From: Verrucomicrobiales bacterium
GTDB taxonomy: Bacteria; Verrucomicrobiota; Verrucomicrobiia; Limisphaerales; JAQGOV01
Assembly: GCA_028293425.1 (NCBI GenBank)
Contig: JAQGOV010000726.1
Location: 1-44,355, forward strand
Direction: 5' to 3'
Length of the DNA: 44,355 nt
Below, piece by piece: positions 17,449 to 26,841 of the stretch (the stretch's first letter is position 1; each line of letters starts with the position of its first letter). The position numbers and the translations under genes are program-made. The notes beneath the pieces are model-generated. The model did not search any database, was not told the DNA's origin, and saw only the letters and a list, made by a program, of their open reading frames with translations.

Positions 17449-17813
17449 CGATCACACAGGAAGAAGCTGATGCGGCAGTTGCCAAGTACCTGAACCGCAA
17501 CCCGAGCGGAATTCTACCCACTGAATTCAAAGTCCTGATCCTGCCCGACGAAGTGCAGGAAAAGATCGGGAGCATCTACGTCCCCGAGGAAACCAAGGCC
17601 AAAGAGAAATACGCCACCACGGACGGCACCATCGTTGCCATCTCGCATCTGGCGTTCACCTACGCATCCGCCGAGGAGTGGGGCGATCATAAGCCCAAGC
17701 CCGGCGATCGCGTTGCCTTCGCCAAATATGCCGGCGCTCGCCGCAAGGGCAGGGACGGCAAGGACTATCTGCTCGTGAATGACAAGGACGTTCTAGCAAC
17801 CATAGAGGAATGA
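17445..17813 (+). CDS. GroES-like co-chaperonin
   Basis: FKVLILPDEVQEKIGSIYVPEETKAKEKYATTDGTIVAISHLAF...KPGDRVAFAKYAG...KDYLLVNDKDVLATIEE. Confidence 0.85.
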   Translation: MTITQEEADAAVAKYLNRNPSGILPTEFKVLILPDEVQEKIGSIYVPEETKAKEKYATTDGTIVAISHLAFTYASAEEWGDHKPKPGDRVAFAKYAGARRKGRDGKDYLLVNDKDVLATIEE

Positions 17814-17814
17814 C

Positions 17815-18663
17815 ATGATTGACGAAGTAAGCGGAGAGGCCGCTGCTGTCGACACGACCACGACCGCCCCCGAGGCGGTTGTTTTGTCTCAGGACAAGGC
17901 CCCTGAGCGCAACTACGAAGCCGAAGCCGCCGACATGGGCTGGACGCCCAAGGATCAGTGGAAGGGCAACCCCGACAACTGGAAAGACGCCGAAACCTAC
18001 GTCAAGCATGGCGAGGATATCGTTCGGGTCACCAAATCACAGTTGGCCCGGCAAGAGAAAGACTTCGCTGAACGTTTGGCGAAGATCGAAAAGGTCAACT
18101 CCAAGACCGTCGAGCAGCTCGAAAAGGCGCACGCCAAGGAATTGGCCGAAGCCAGAGCCGCAAAGACCGAAGCCGTCAAGGCCGGTGACGTGGCGGAAGT
18201 TGATCGCCTCGATACCGTGATTGACGACCTCAAGAACGACGCTCCGAAGGCGGATAAGCCGCTCACTGGCGCCGCACTCGAAAAGCACAACCAGAAGGTT
18301 CAGACTGACTGGGTTGGCAAACAGTCATGGTGGGATACTGACGAGGATATGACGGCCTATGCCATCGGCATCAGCCAGAACATCACCGCCAAGAACCCGA
18401 CGATCACGATGGAAGACAATCTCGCCAAGGTCGAAGCGGCATTGGCGATAAAATACCCCGAGAAATTCGGAGGCAAGACGAAGCCGGCCGCGAATGCGCA
18501 TGCGGCTGTCGATAGCGGCGGGGATTTCCCCGGTGCTGGTAAAGCCGATCCACTGGCAAAGCTCCCCGCAGAGGCGAGGGTTCAGGCCAAGACGGACATG
18601 GCGAAGTTTCCCAAGGTCTACCCCAACGCTCAGGCGTGGCTAGACGCATACAACTCGAAATAA
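17815..18663 (+). CDS. Scaffolding-like protein
   Basis: MGWTPKDQWKGNPDNWKDAETYVKHGE; charged coiled-coil middle; upstream of capsid. Confidence 0.7.
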   Translation: MIDEVSGEAAAVDTTTTAPEAVVLSQDKAPERNYEAEAADMGWTPKDQWKGNPDNWKDAETYVKHGEDIVRVTKSQLARQEKDFAERLAKIEKVNSKTVEQLEKAHAKELAEARAAKTEAVKAGDVAEVDRLDTVIDDLKNDAPKADKPLTGAALEKHNQKVQTDWVGKQSWWDTDEDMTAYAIGISQNITAKNPTITMEDNLAKVEAALAIKYPEKFGGKTKPAANAHAAVDSGGDFPGAGKADPLAKLPAEARVQAKTDMAKFPKVYPNAQAWLDAYNSK

Positions 18664-18676
18664 GGAAGGAACGGAC

Positions 18677-19147
18677 ATGCCAAAAGGCATCCCGAACGCG
18701 CGCTCTGTGGAGACGCGTGCCGACGAAGTACGGCGAGAGCGCCGCATGAAGCCGGGCTCACTATCGGCCAACGGCATCAAGCTGGGTTTTGACGAGTCGA
18801 AGTTCGACCGCAAGCAGGTTCAGCTCCGCTGGGTTCGCGAAGAACGCGTACAGCAGCTCTATGCGCAGGACTGGGATTTGGTATCCGAAAAGGACGCCAA
18901 GAAGGACACGACCAGCCTTGGAACGATCCCCGAGGCGAATGGCGGCGTTGATGAAGCCGGCAAGCCTTACAAAATGGTCCTGATGAAGAAATTCAAGGAT
19001 TGGTACGACGCCGACCAGGGCAAGAAAATGGAAAAGCTCAACAAGATCGATGAGCAGATCCGCCGCGGCAAGAATACCGATCCAGACGCCGCCAAGCTCG
19101 GCGCGACTTATACGCCCAACGGCGCAAACACCATCGAAAGCGTCTGA
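18677..19147 (+). CDS. Hypothetical head-region protein
   Basis: ORF in head module. Confidence 0.7.
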   Translation: MPKGIPNARSVETRADEVRRERRMKPGSLSANGIKLGFDESKFDRKQVQLRWVREERVQQLYAQDWDLVSEKDAKKDTTSLGTIPEANGGVDEAGKPYKMVLMKKFKDWYDADQGKKMEKLNKIDEQIRRGKNTDPDAAKLGATYTPNGANTIESV

Positions 19148-19207
19148 CCTCAAGCCTAACCGCCTGATGGGACAGACCATCCCCTCACACTATCGGAGTT
19201 CCCCATC

Positions 19208-19792
19208 ATGGCGAACGCTTATCGACCGGACGGGCTTAGCCCGGTCTCGGACCTCAACGGCCGTCCCTGGAATGGTGCCGGCCGCATCATGTCGACCACG
19301 ACCGGCGACGGTACTGCTATCGGTATTGGCGATCCTGTTCTGGCTCTCGGCACCTCTACCACGTGGCCTGACGGCACCGTGACCAAGGACGTGAAGATCG
19401 CGGCCACCACCGATGTCATCGAAGGCGTCGTGATCGGCGTTCTTCCCGACACGCGCGACTCGACCATCTACCGCGCTGCCAGCACCGCCCGCCGGCTGCT
19501 CGTCTGTGACGATCCGAACGTCCTGTTCGAAATCTCGGACGGCAATTCGGGCACGCCCATCCCGGCGGCTGACATCGGGCTCAACTGCTCGCTCAGCATC
19601 GGCTCCCCGTCGACCACCACGGGTCGTTCGGGCTGCATCCTGAACAACACCACGCAGCAGACCACCAACACGCTGGCCGTCAGGATCATCGGCGCCGTTC
19701 CTCGCCCCGACAATGAAGTGGGCGCCCTTGCGCAGCGCTTCCTCGTTCGGATCAACCGTCACCGCTATGTCGACCAGGTCGCTGGCCTCTAA
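19208..19792 (+). CDS. Structural protein, head-region
   Basis: MANAYRPDGLSPVSDLNGRPWNGAGRIM...; pattern of phage structural protein preceding capsid. Confidence 0.75.
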   Translation: MANAYRPDGLSPVSDLNGRPWNGAGRIMSTTTGDGTAIGIGDPVLALGTSTTWPDGTVTKDVKIAATTDVIEGVVIGVLPDTRDSTIYRAASTARRLLVCDDPNVLFEISDGNSGTPIPAADIGLNCSLSIGSPSTTTGRSGCILNNTTQQTTNTLAVRIIGAVPRPDNEVGALAQRFLVRINRHRYVDQVAGL

Positions 19793-19804
19793 GGAGAACT
19801 CAAA

Positions 19805-20716
19805 ATGGCTGGCGTAATCACAACCGGTAATAACCCCAAGCTTTTGTGGCCTGGGCTGGCGGGCCTGTTCGGCACCACCTACAACGACGTGAAGATGGCG
19901 TCCGATACCATCTTCGATCAGCGCACCTCCACCAAGCTCTATGAAGAAATTCAGGAGCTTGCTGGCTTCGGTCTGGCCTCGGTGAAAACCGAAGCCGGCG
20001 GCGTCACGTACACGTCGAGCACTCAGGGTCCGACGACCCGCGCGACCAACGTGGTCTACGGCCTTGGGTTCATCGAAACCCAGGAGTCCGTTGACGACAA
20101 TCAGTACGAGGAAAAGGCGACCGACAAGACTATCGCGCTCGCCCGCTCCATGAAGCACACTCGCGAGACTGTGCTGATGAACGTGCTGAACCGCGCCTTC
20201 AGCGACTCGTATCTAGGCGGCGACGGCATTCGTCTCGTCAAGTCCTCGCATACGACCGTCAACGGCACGCAGTCCAACACGCTGACCGCCGATGCCGATC
20301 TGTCGGAAGCGTCCATCGAAGACATGCTGATCAACATCATGAACGCGACGGACTCGACTGGCCTGCACATTGGCCTCATGGCCAAGCGGCTCATCATCGC
20401 CCCCAACGAAGCGTTCAACGCGCAGCGCATTCTCAAGTCCACCGGTCAGAATGACACCGCGAACAACGCCATCAATGCGGTGAAGTCGATGGGTCTTCTG
20501 CAGGGCGATCCGATTGTCTCCCCGTTCCTGACCGACGCCGACGCCTGGTTCATCCAGACCGACGCCATGAAGGGCCTGACCGTCTTCAATCGCCGCGCCG
20601 CGAAGCTTGAGAAGGACGGCGACTTCGACACTGGCAACTACAAGCACAAGGCCACCGAACGCTACGTCCCGACTTGGGGCGATTGGCGCAATATCTTCGG
20701 CTCGGCCGGCGCCTAA
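19805..20716 (+). CDS. Major capsid protein
   Basis: MAGVITTGNNPKLLWPGLAGLFGTTYNDV...; position and composition. Confidence 0.85.
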   Translation: MAGVITTGNNPKLLWPGLAGLFGTTYNDVKMASDTIFDQRTSTKLYEEIQELAGFGLASVKTEAGGVTYTSSTQGPTTRATNVVYGLGFIETQESVDDNQYEEKATDKTIALARSMKHTRETVLMNVLNRAFSDSYLGGDGIRLVKSSHTTVNGTQSNTLTADADLSEASIEDMLINIMNATDSTGLHIGLMAKRLIIAPNEAFNAQRILKSTGQNDTANNAINAVKSMGLLQGDPIVSPFLTDADAWFIQTDAMKGLTVFNRRAAKLEKDGDFDTGNYKHKATERYVPTWGDWRNIFGSAGA

Positions 20717-20742
20717 CACCACGCCGGACTATTGATCCGGTA

Positions 20743-20770
20743 GGGGGCGCGGCGCTTCGGTGCCCGCCCC
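20743..20770 (+). terminator. GC-rich hairpin with TTCG tetraloop after capsid gene (attenuator candidate)
   Basis: gggggcgcggcgcTTCGgtgcccgcccc; no following T-tract. Confidence 0.5.
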
Positions 20771-20834
20771 AATCCTCCGAACTTGAAACTTCATTCCAAC
20801 TCGGACGGCATTGCCGTTCAAGAGGAGCTTTTCT

Positions 20835-21797
20835 ATGGCTGGTCCATCCAACTATCCCAACGGGTTTCCGCAGGGGGTCACCATCCGCGGTGTTCCGCTG
20901 ACGATTACCAATCCCGGTCGCGTCTTCTGGGTATCGAACGCCACGACGCTGCAAACCGGTGACCTCGGCGGTTCTGACGGCAACCCCGGCACGTTCCAGA
21001 AGCCGCTCGCCACCATCTCCAAGGCCTCGACCCTGGCGACTGCCAGCCGCGGCGACATCGTCGTGGTCAAGCCGGGTCATGCGGAAACCATCACCGCTGC
21101 TGCCGGCATTGCACTCTCCAAGGCGGGCGTTGCCTTCATCGGCCTCGGCTATGGCTCGATGCGCCCCAAGATCACGTGGAGCACGGCGAACACTGCAACG
21201 CTCACCGTGTCGGCCGACAACATCAGTTTCACGAACTTCCAGTTCATCGGTAGCTTCCTGTCGATCGCCACGGCATTCTCGCTCTCGACCGCGAAGAACT
21301 TCACGCTGCAGAACTGCCCGTTTGCCGACGCTGGCGCCACGACCAACTTCCTGAGCTGCATCACGACCACCGGCGCTGCCAATACGGCGGATGGCCTGAC
21401 CGTCACCAACTGCTCCTGGAACGGCCTCGGCACCACGTCGGTGGGCAGCTTCATCACGAGTGCCAACGACATCGACAGCGCGGTGTGGGTGGGTAGCAAC
21501 GTCAAGCTGGCCCGTACTGCCACCGCGGCCATCTTCGCCACCATGTCGGCGGGCGTACTGACCAACCTGATCGCGACCGACAACGTCGCGATCAGCCAGC
21601 AGGTTGCGGATACTGGCGGCGCCTTCATCAACGTGGGCGGCACGACTTCGACCGGCGTTGTGGCCCGAAACCTCGTTGGCGATCTCAGCACGACCGATCT
21701 GTTCATGACGACGAACGTCGGCGTCACCTTCGACAACAACAAGAAGACCGGCGTCATCACGGCCTCGGGCTACCTGCTCCCGGCGACGGACTCTTGA
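20835..21797 (+). CDS. Beta-helix-type virion protein (decoration/structural)
   Basis: GGSDGNPGTFQKPLATISKASTLATASRGDIVVVKPGHAETIT... repeated short strands. Confidence 0.7.
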   Translation: MAGPSNYPNGFPQGVTIRGVPLTITNPGRVFWVSNATTLQTGDLGGSDGNPGTFQKPLATISKASTLATASRGDIVVVKPGHAETITAAAGIALSKAGVAFIGLGYGSMRPKITWSTANTATLTVSADNISFTNFQFIGSFLSIATAFSLSTAKNFTLQNCPFADAGATTNFLSCITTTGAANTADGLTVTNCSWNGLGTTSVGSFITSANDIDSAVWVGSNVKLARTATAAIFATMSAGVLTNLIATDNVAISQQVADTGGAFINVGGTTSTGVVARNLVGDLSTTDLFMTTNVGVTFDNNKKTGVITASGYLLPATDS

Positions 21798-21810
21798 GGA
21801 GTAGCTGATC

Positions 21811-22074
21811 ATGAAAAAGCCAACCCCCAAGACAGCCGCACCGGTCGCGAAAGTACAGGCCGAACCGAAACTGGCCCTGCCGGGTATCGGAGACATCGCC
21901 ATCGTCCACTTCGACACTGGCGACTATCCGATGATCGTCACTCGCTCCGGCGAGGAAGACTGCGACGGCCAAGCATTCCTCGACGGGACGCAGACGCGCT
22001 CCGTCCTGAACGCAACATATGGCGACGGCCTCGGCCAAATTGCCTCCCCCAACACTCATTCGAAGGAGGCTTAA
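21811..22074 (+). CDS. Hypothetical protein
   Basis: ORF. Confidence 0.6.
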   Translation: MKKPTPKTAAPVAKVQAEPKLALPGIGDIAIVHFDTGDYPMIVTRSGEEDCDGQAFLDGTQTRSVLNATYGDGLGQIASPNTHSKEA

Positions 22075-22623
22075 ATGGCCACCATGTCGTCTCGCTACTT
22101 CTCGGACGTTCGCTCCGGCAACGTCTTCATCGGCTCGACTGCTGCCGCAGGTACGGCGTTGCCGATCTCTACCGGTACTGCCGTCACGTTCGGTCTGTGG
22201 AACACCAGCACGGCCTATGACGCCGTCCTGATCGATATCGATATCGGCTACACCTCCGGCACCATCGCCATCGGTGAGTTCGGTATCGCGAACCAGTACT
22301 GCGGCTTCGCTATCGCCACCGCGGCGCCGTTGTCGACCTTTACCGATGGCACGCCAAAGAACGCCTACCTCGGACTCGGCAACGCCTCTGCCATGCGCTT
22401 CACGCCATCGGCGGCGACGCTCACGGCCGGCGGTACTGCGGCCAAGTGGCTTGGCGGCTCGAACGAAATCGCCACCGCGTCTCCTGGCGTTTCGAACATG
22501 CACTACGAGTTCAACGGCAAGCTTATCGTTCCGCCGGGCCAGCTCGTGTTCCTCTGCGGCTCCGTTGCTCAGACCGGCCTGTTCACCGCCTCCATGACCT
22601 GGGCGGAAGTCCTCCGCTCTTAA
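22075..22623 (+). CDS. Structural protein of unknown function
   Basis: ORF with Gly/Thr/Ala-rich beta composition. Confidence 0.65.
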   Translation: MATMSSRYFSDVRSGNVFIGSTAAAGTALPISTGTAVTFGLWNTSTAYDAVLIDIDIGYTSGTIAIGEFGIANQYCGFAIATAAPLSTFTDGTPKNAYLGLGNASAMRFTPSAATLTAGGTAAKWLGGSNEIATASPGVSNMHYEFNGKLIVPPGQLVFLCGSVAQTGLFTASMTWAEVLRS

Positions 22624-22635
22624 AGGAGACCGACG

Positions 22636-23013
22636 ATGGCTGTTTCTCTGACGTCACAAAAGCTCGAATTCGGCCCTCGCAATGTCGCGTTCAACTTGAC
22701 CTTGCTCGGAGACGGGCTGGGTCAACAGACCCTCGTCAAGATTGTCGACGCCACTACGCTCAACCCGGTCTCCACAAAACTCCGGGTTGAGCGGCTGAGC
22801 GGCACGGTCGACTATGGCGTGGTGCTGCTCTACTGGGATGCACAGGTGCCAAGCCTGTTCGCCGTTCTCAGTGGCCAGATCGACCTCGACTACAACCGTA
22901 TCGGTGGCCTGACCAATACCCAGGCTCCTGGCTTTACCGGATCGATCCTGATGTCGACCCTCAGCTTTGAGGCCGGCTCCGCTTCAACGCTGCTTCTTGA
23001 GATGGTGAAGTAA
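22636..23013 (+). CDS. Structural protein of unknown function
   Basis: ORF. Confidence 0.65.
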   Translation: MAVSLTSQKLEFGPRNVAFNLTLLGDGLGQQTLVKIVDATTLNPVSTKLRVERLSGTVDYGVVLLYWDAQVPSLFAVLSGQIDLDYNRIGGLTNTQAPGFTGSILMSTLSFEAGSASTLLLEMVK

Positions 23014-23549
23014 TGCCATCGAGGCAGCGGCGCGCCAATGGCGGGAGGCAGGGCACTAATTCCCTTGGCTCCCGCGTCAGCTCCAGGGGCTCTGGTCCGG
23101 CAGGAGAGGGCGGCGGCGGGCTAAATCTTCCGGCCCCTGACTTCCGTACTCAATGGGTGACCGATCCGGGCTTTGCCTCGGGCGGCTCCCATACGCTCAG
23201 CGGGTCAGGCCTCGGCACCAGCTCGGTCACTGGCGGCGTGCTGCAAATCACGTCGACCGACAATGTCTATTTCGAGCGTCCGACCTTCAGTACCGAGCCG
23301 TTGGTCGCCGGCACCTATACAGTGACCTTCACGATCCTCAACTACTCGACCGGTTCGATCTCGCTGGTCAGCAGCCCGAATACCAATCTCACCACATCGG
23401 CCATTCTCGGCACCATCCGTGCCGCGAACGGCACGTTCACCGAGAATATCGTTCTGGCCTCTGGCGGCTATATCGGCCTCTCCGGCCGAGGCTCGGCTGT
23501 CGTCAACTCCATGCAGATCGATAATCTGACGGTTCAGAGGGCGGCATGA
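23013..23549 (+). CDS. Carbohydrate-binding-like beta-sandwich protein
   Basis: WVTDPGFASGGSHTLSGSG...GGVLQITSTDNVYFERPTF...LVAGTYTVTFTILNYSTGSISL. Confidence 0.6.
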   Translation: MPSRQRRANGGRQGTNSLGSRVSSRGSGPAGEGGGGLNLPAPDFRTQWVTDPGFASGGSHTLSGSGLGTSSVTGGVLQITSTDNVYFERPTFSTEPLVAGTYTVTFTILNYSTGSISLVSSPNTNLTTSAILGTIRAANGTFTENIVLASGGYIGLSGRGSAVVNSMQIDNLTVQRAA

Positions 23550-23794
23550 CCTACGTGTTCAAGGCTGGCGATCCGCCCGGCATTTGCATGATGTGTGGAG
23601 CGAAGCGCCGCGTTTCGCAGCTTCGCAAGACATGGCGCGGGACGCGGGTCTGTGCCGACACGTGCTGGGAGCCCCGAAACCAGCAGGATTTTGTGCGCGG
23701 CGTGCGTGACCCGCAATTGGTTCCCGGCGGCGCCGTGCCCGAGACAACCGACGTGTTCAAAAACCCCGCATCAACCTTGCCGAGTGACCTCTGA
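23546..23794 (+). CDS. Zinc-ribbon-like phage structural-module protein
   Basis: GICMMCGAKRRVSQLRKTWRGTRVCADTCWEPRNQQDFVRG. Confidence 0.7.
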   Translation: MTYVFKAGDPPGICMMCGAKRRVSQLRKTWRGTRVCADTCWEPRNQQDFVRGVRDPQLVPGGAVPETTDVFKNPASTLPSDL

Positions 23795-24495
23795 TGGCTG
23801 TTTCGGGCTCGACCGACTTCAAGTCCGTCTCCGCGGAGATCATCGCGGATGCGCTGAGCCTGCTTGGCGTGCTTGCCGAGGAAGAACCCCTGCCGGCCTA
23901 TGATCTCGTGCGCGGCATGCGCTTCCTGACCAAGATGCTGAAACAGTGGGAAGGCCTGGGCATCGGCTCCTGGCTCCGCACTGAAGGCACATTCGCCCTC
24001 GTCGCCTCGACGCCGTCCTATGTGTTCGGTTCAGGTGGGTCATTCACGACGGTCCCGTTCGATATCACCGACGCGCGGATCACTCGCAGCAGCATCGATT
24101 TGCCGATGGAACGCTTGACCCGCGAGGAATACTTTGCACTCCCGAACAAGACGACCACCGGCTATCCGACGCAGTATTTCTACGATCGGCAGCGCGACAA
24201 CGGCACGCTCTATGTGTGGCCGTCGCCGGATACCACGGCAGGAACGTTCGGCTTCACCTATCGCCGCCGCATCATGGACATCGACGCGGCCACCGACAAT
24301 TTCGATCTGCCGCCCGAGTGGGAAAAGGCGATCACCGATAACCTCGCATATGAGCTGATCGCAGTCTATGGCAAGGCCGGGTCTGAGGAAGCCAAAAAGG
24401 TTTCACGTGACGCGCCGATCTCGTTTGCCATCGTCCAGAACTTCGATGTTGGCGAGAGCGAGGGGTCAATCATGATCTCTCCCGACCGGGGCTAA
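23794..24495 (+). CDS. P22 gp4-like head-to-tail adaptor/tail accessory factor
   Basis: ADALSLLGVLAEEEPLPAYDLVRGMRFLTKMLKQWEGLG...; position before gp10-like gene. Confidence 0.8.
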   Translation: MAVSGSTDFKSVSAEIIADALSLLGVLAEEEPLPAYDLVRGMRFLTKMLKQWEGLGIGSWLRTEGTFALVASTPSYVFGSGGSFTTVPFDITDARITRSSIDLPMERLTREEYFALPNKTTTGYPTQYFYDRQRDNGTLYVWPSPDTTAGTFGFTYRRRIMDIDAATDNFDLPPEWEKAITDNLAYELIAVYGKAGSEEAKKVSRDAPISFAIVQNFDVGESEGSIMISPDRG

Positions 24496-24497
24496 GC

Positions 24498-25880
24498 ATG
24501 GCCTCGGCTCCCAAGAACATCGAAGTGCCGTTCGCCATCCAGGAGGGCGATGCGGGCGCCACGCAGAACAGCCGCGAAACGCTGATCAATATGTACGCCG
24601 AGGTAACGACCTCCGGCATTGCCAAGATCATTCGGCGCCAGCGGCCGGGTCTCACGTCGGTCTACACGCTGGCCGGCGAAAAGCGCTGTATCGAAAAGCA
24701 CAAGAGCAACCACTACCTGGTCGCCGGCTCGACGCTCTACAAGTTCGACGGCACTACCCTGACGACGCTCGGCATGCTGTCCTCGCAGACCGGCCGTTGC
24801 ACGATGATCTTCAACGATAACGACCAGATCATGGTCTCGGATGGCGCGGTTGCCTATTATTGGAACGGCACGATCCTGCAAACGGTTACGCTGCCGGTCG
24901 GCGTGACGTGCGGTAACCTCGCCTATTTGGGTGGCTACGGGATCTTCAACCAGCCGGGAACGGGCGTCTTCTGGATCACGGCGGTCAACGATTTTTCAAC
25001 GGTCGACGCGCTCGATTTCGCGACGGCAGAGAGTTCGCCGGACAACCTGGTAACGGTCTTTACCAACCACAACGAACTGTGGCTGGCTGGCACGGGCACC
25101 ACGGAAATCTGGCAGCTCTCGGGCGGCACGGATTTTCCATTCACGCCATACTCCAATGCGCAGATCGAACGCGGGTGTTCGGCGGCGCTGTCCTATGGTT
25201 CGGAAGACAATACGCTGTTCTTCCTCGGGGAAGATCGGATCGCCTATCGCGCCGATGGATACCGGCCCATGCGGGTATCGAACGTGGCGGTCGAGAAAGC
25301 CATTGCGGCGGTTTCCGCATCGGGGCTCTCAATGACTTACTGCCACCTCTACACATGGCGCGGCAACAAGTTCCTGACGCTCACGTTCGGGTCGGAACTG
25401 ACGCTGCAGTACAATATCGGGACGGGCCTGTGGAACCGGGCAAAGACCTTCGGCTATGACTATTGGAACGTCATCGGCTCGGCTGGGCATAAGAGCGATT
25501 ATCTCCTGACGCCCAGCGGGATTTCACAGCTCGCACAGGTCAATAAGGACGAGGGCAGCACCCTCTACCGGGGCGGTATTTCGGCGCCTGGATATGCGAG
25601 CGGCAAGAGCCTGACGATCAGCGAGTTCTACCTTGACGCCGAGGTGGGGCGCGCGGCACAGGGGGTCACACCGCAGGTTATGCTCCGCTGCGCTCTCGAC
25701 GGCGAGACCTTCGGGAACGAGCGGGTCAGAACGATGGGCACGACTGGCGCCTACAGCAACCGCGCGGTCTGGCGCGGTCTCGGGCAGGGCAGAAAACCCG
25801 TTCTTTCGGTCGGGGTAACCGATGACTTCGAATTCACGATCACGAGCGCCCGCGCGACTGTCTCGGTAGCGACGCGCTGA
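24498..25880 (+). CDS. P22 gp10-like packaged DNA stabilization protein
   Basis: NSRETLINMYAEVTTSGIAKIIRRQRPGLTSVYTLAG...; 460 aa. Confidence 0.82.
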   Translation: MASAPKNIEVPFAIQEGDAGATQNSRETLINMYAEVTTSGIAKIIRRQRPGLTSVYTLAGEKRCIEKHKSNHYLVAGSTLYKFDGTTLTTLGMLSSQTGRCTMIFNDNDQIMVSDGAVAYYWNGTILQTVTLPVGVTCGNLAYLGGYGIFNQPGTGVFWITAVNDFSTVDALDFATAESSPDNLVTVFTNHNELWLAGTGTTEIWQLSGGTDFPFTPYSNAQIERGCSAALSYGSEDNTLFFLGEDRIAYRADGYRPMRVSNVAVEKAIAAVSASGLSMTYCHLYTWRGNKFLTLTFGSELTLQYNIGTGLWNRAKTFGYDYWNVIGSAGHKSDYLLTPSGISQLAQVNKDEGSTLYRGGISAPGYASGKSLTISEFYLDAEVGRAAQGVTPQVMLRCALDGETFGNERVRTMGTTGAYSNRAVWRGLGQGRKPVLSVGVTDDFEFTITSARATVSVATR

Positions 25881-26413
25881 TGGCAACCAATGTCGGGATC
25901 ACGCAGAACACGGTTCTGATCGACATCAAGACCGGCCTGCCGACCCGCGACCTGTTCTTGCTGCTGAACTACCTGAGTACCGTCGCTGCCGATCTCTCAA
26001 CCCTCGTGGTCGAAGACGCGATCAACAACGGCGTGACCACCAAGGCGCCGAGCGAAAACGCCGTCTACGATGCTCTGGCAACCCGTGACACGGCCATCGC
26101 CGCCGTTGTGGCTTCGGTTGCCTCGCTTACCACGACTGTCAACACCAAGATCAGCACGGCGCTGACGTTGACGGGGACGGCCACCTATGACCCGCCAAGC
26201 CTAGCGGACGGGGCGGGTACGACAACCACCGTTACCGTCACCGGAGCGGTGCTCGGGGATATGGCTCTCGCCTCGTTCTCGCTGACGACCTCGGGCATTA
26301 CCATCACGGCCTGGGTGAGCGCGTCGGATACGGTCTCGGTCAGGTTCCAGAACGAGAGCGGCGGCGTGCTCGATATCGCCAGCGGTACGCTCAAGGCGGC
26401 GGTGCTTCGGTGA
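25880..26413 (+). CDS. Hypothetical virion protein
   Basis: ORF with ATG overlap. Confidence 0.65.
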   Translation: MATNVGITQNTVLIDIKTGLPTRDLFLLLNYLSTVAADLSTLVVEDAINNGVTTKAPSENAVYDALATRDTAIAAVVASVASLTTTVNTKISTALTLTGTATYDPPSLADGAGTTTTVTVTGAVLGDMALASFSLTTSGITITAWVSASDTVSVRFQNESGGVLDIASGTLKAAVLR

Positions 26414-26841
26414 CGCAAAGGCTGGCGACGGTTGAGGACATTCCAGCGCTGGTCGAGATGGGGCAGAAGTTCCACACGATGAGCCCGCACGCTTCGATGG
26501 GTGCCTATGACCCGGAAGCCGTGGCCCGAGTTATCGCGTTCATGATCGAAAGCCCGCAGTCGGTGGTGCTGACCAACGGCACCGGGGCAATCGGAGCGAC
26601 GTATGCGCCGATCTTCTTCGGCCCGTCGCAGTGGCTGTGTGAAGAGAACTTCTTTTTCTCCGAAGGCCGCGGCGGCTTCGATCTCTTGGATGGGCTGATC
26701 GAGCACGCCCGAGGCTGGGGGGCATCTCACGTTTCCATGTCCACACTCGAGAACGCCAAGGCCCATGTCATCGACCGGCTCATGACCCGCAAGGGCTTCC
26801 GGTTCATCGAACGTCGCTATATCAAGGAGCTGCCAAAGTGA
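26410..26841 (+). CDS. GNAT-family acetyltransferase
   Basis: TVEDIPALVEMGQKFHT...NGTGAIGATYAPIFF...RLMTRKGFRFIERRYIKEL. Confidence 0.75.
   Translation: MTQRLATVEDIPALVEMGQKFHTMSPHASMGAYDPEAVARVIAFMIESPQSVVLTNGTGAIGATYAPIFFGPSQWLCEENFFFSEGRGGFDLLDGLIEHARGWGASHVSMSTLENAKAHVIDRLMTRKGFRFIERRYIKELPK

Noticed and set aside
20586-21917. 443-aa antisense ORF over capsid and beta-helix genes
   Set aside because: Shadow ORF of GC-rich coding DNA; Arg/Gly-rich translation with no recognisable domain. Same for 13853..14788 -, 15281..16297 -, 19190..20158 -, 29695..30858 -, 32138..33055 - and 354..1244 +
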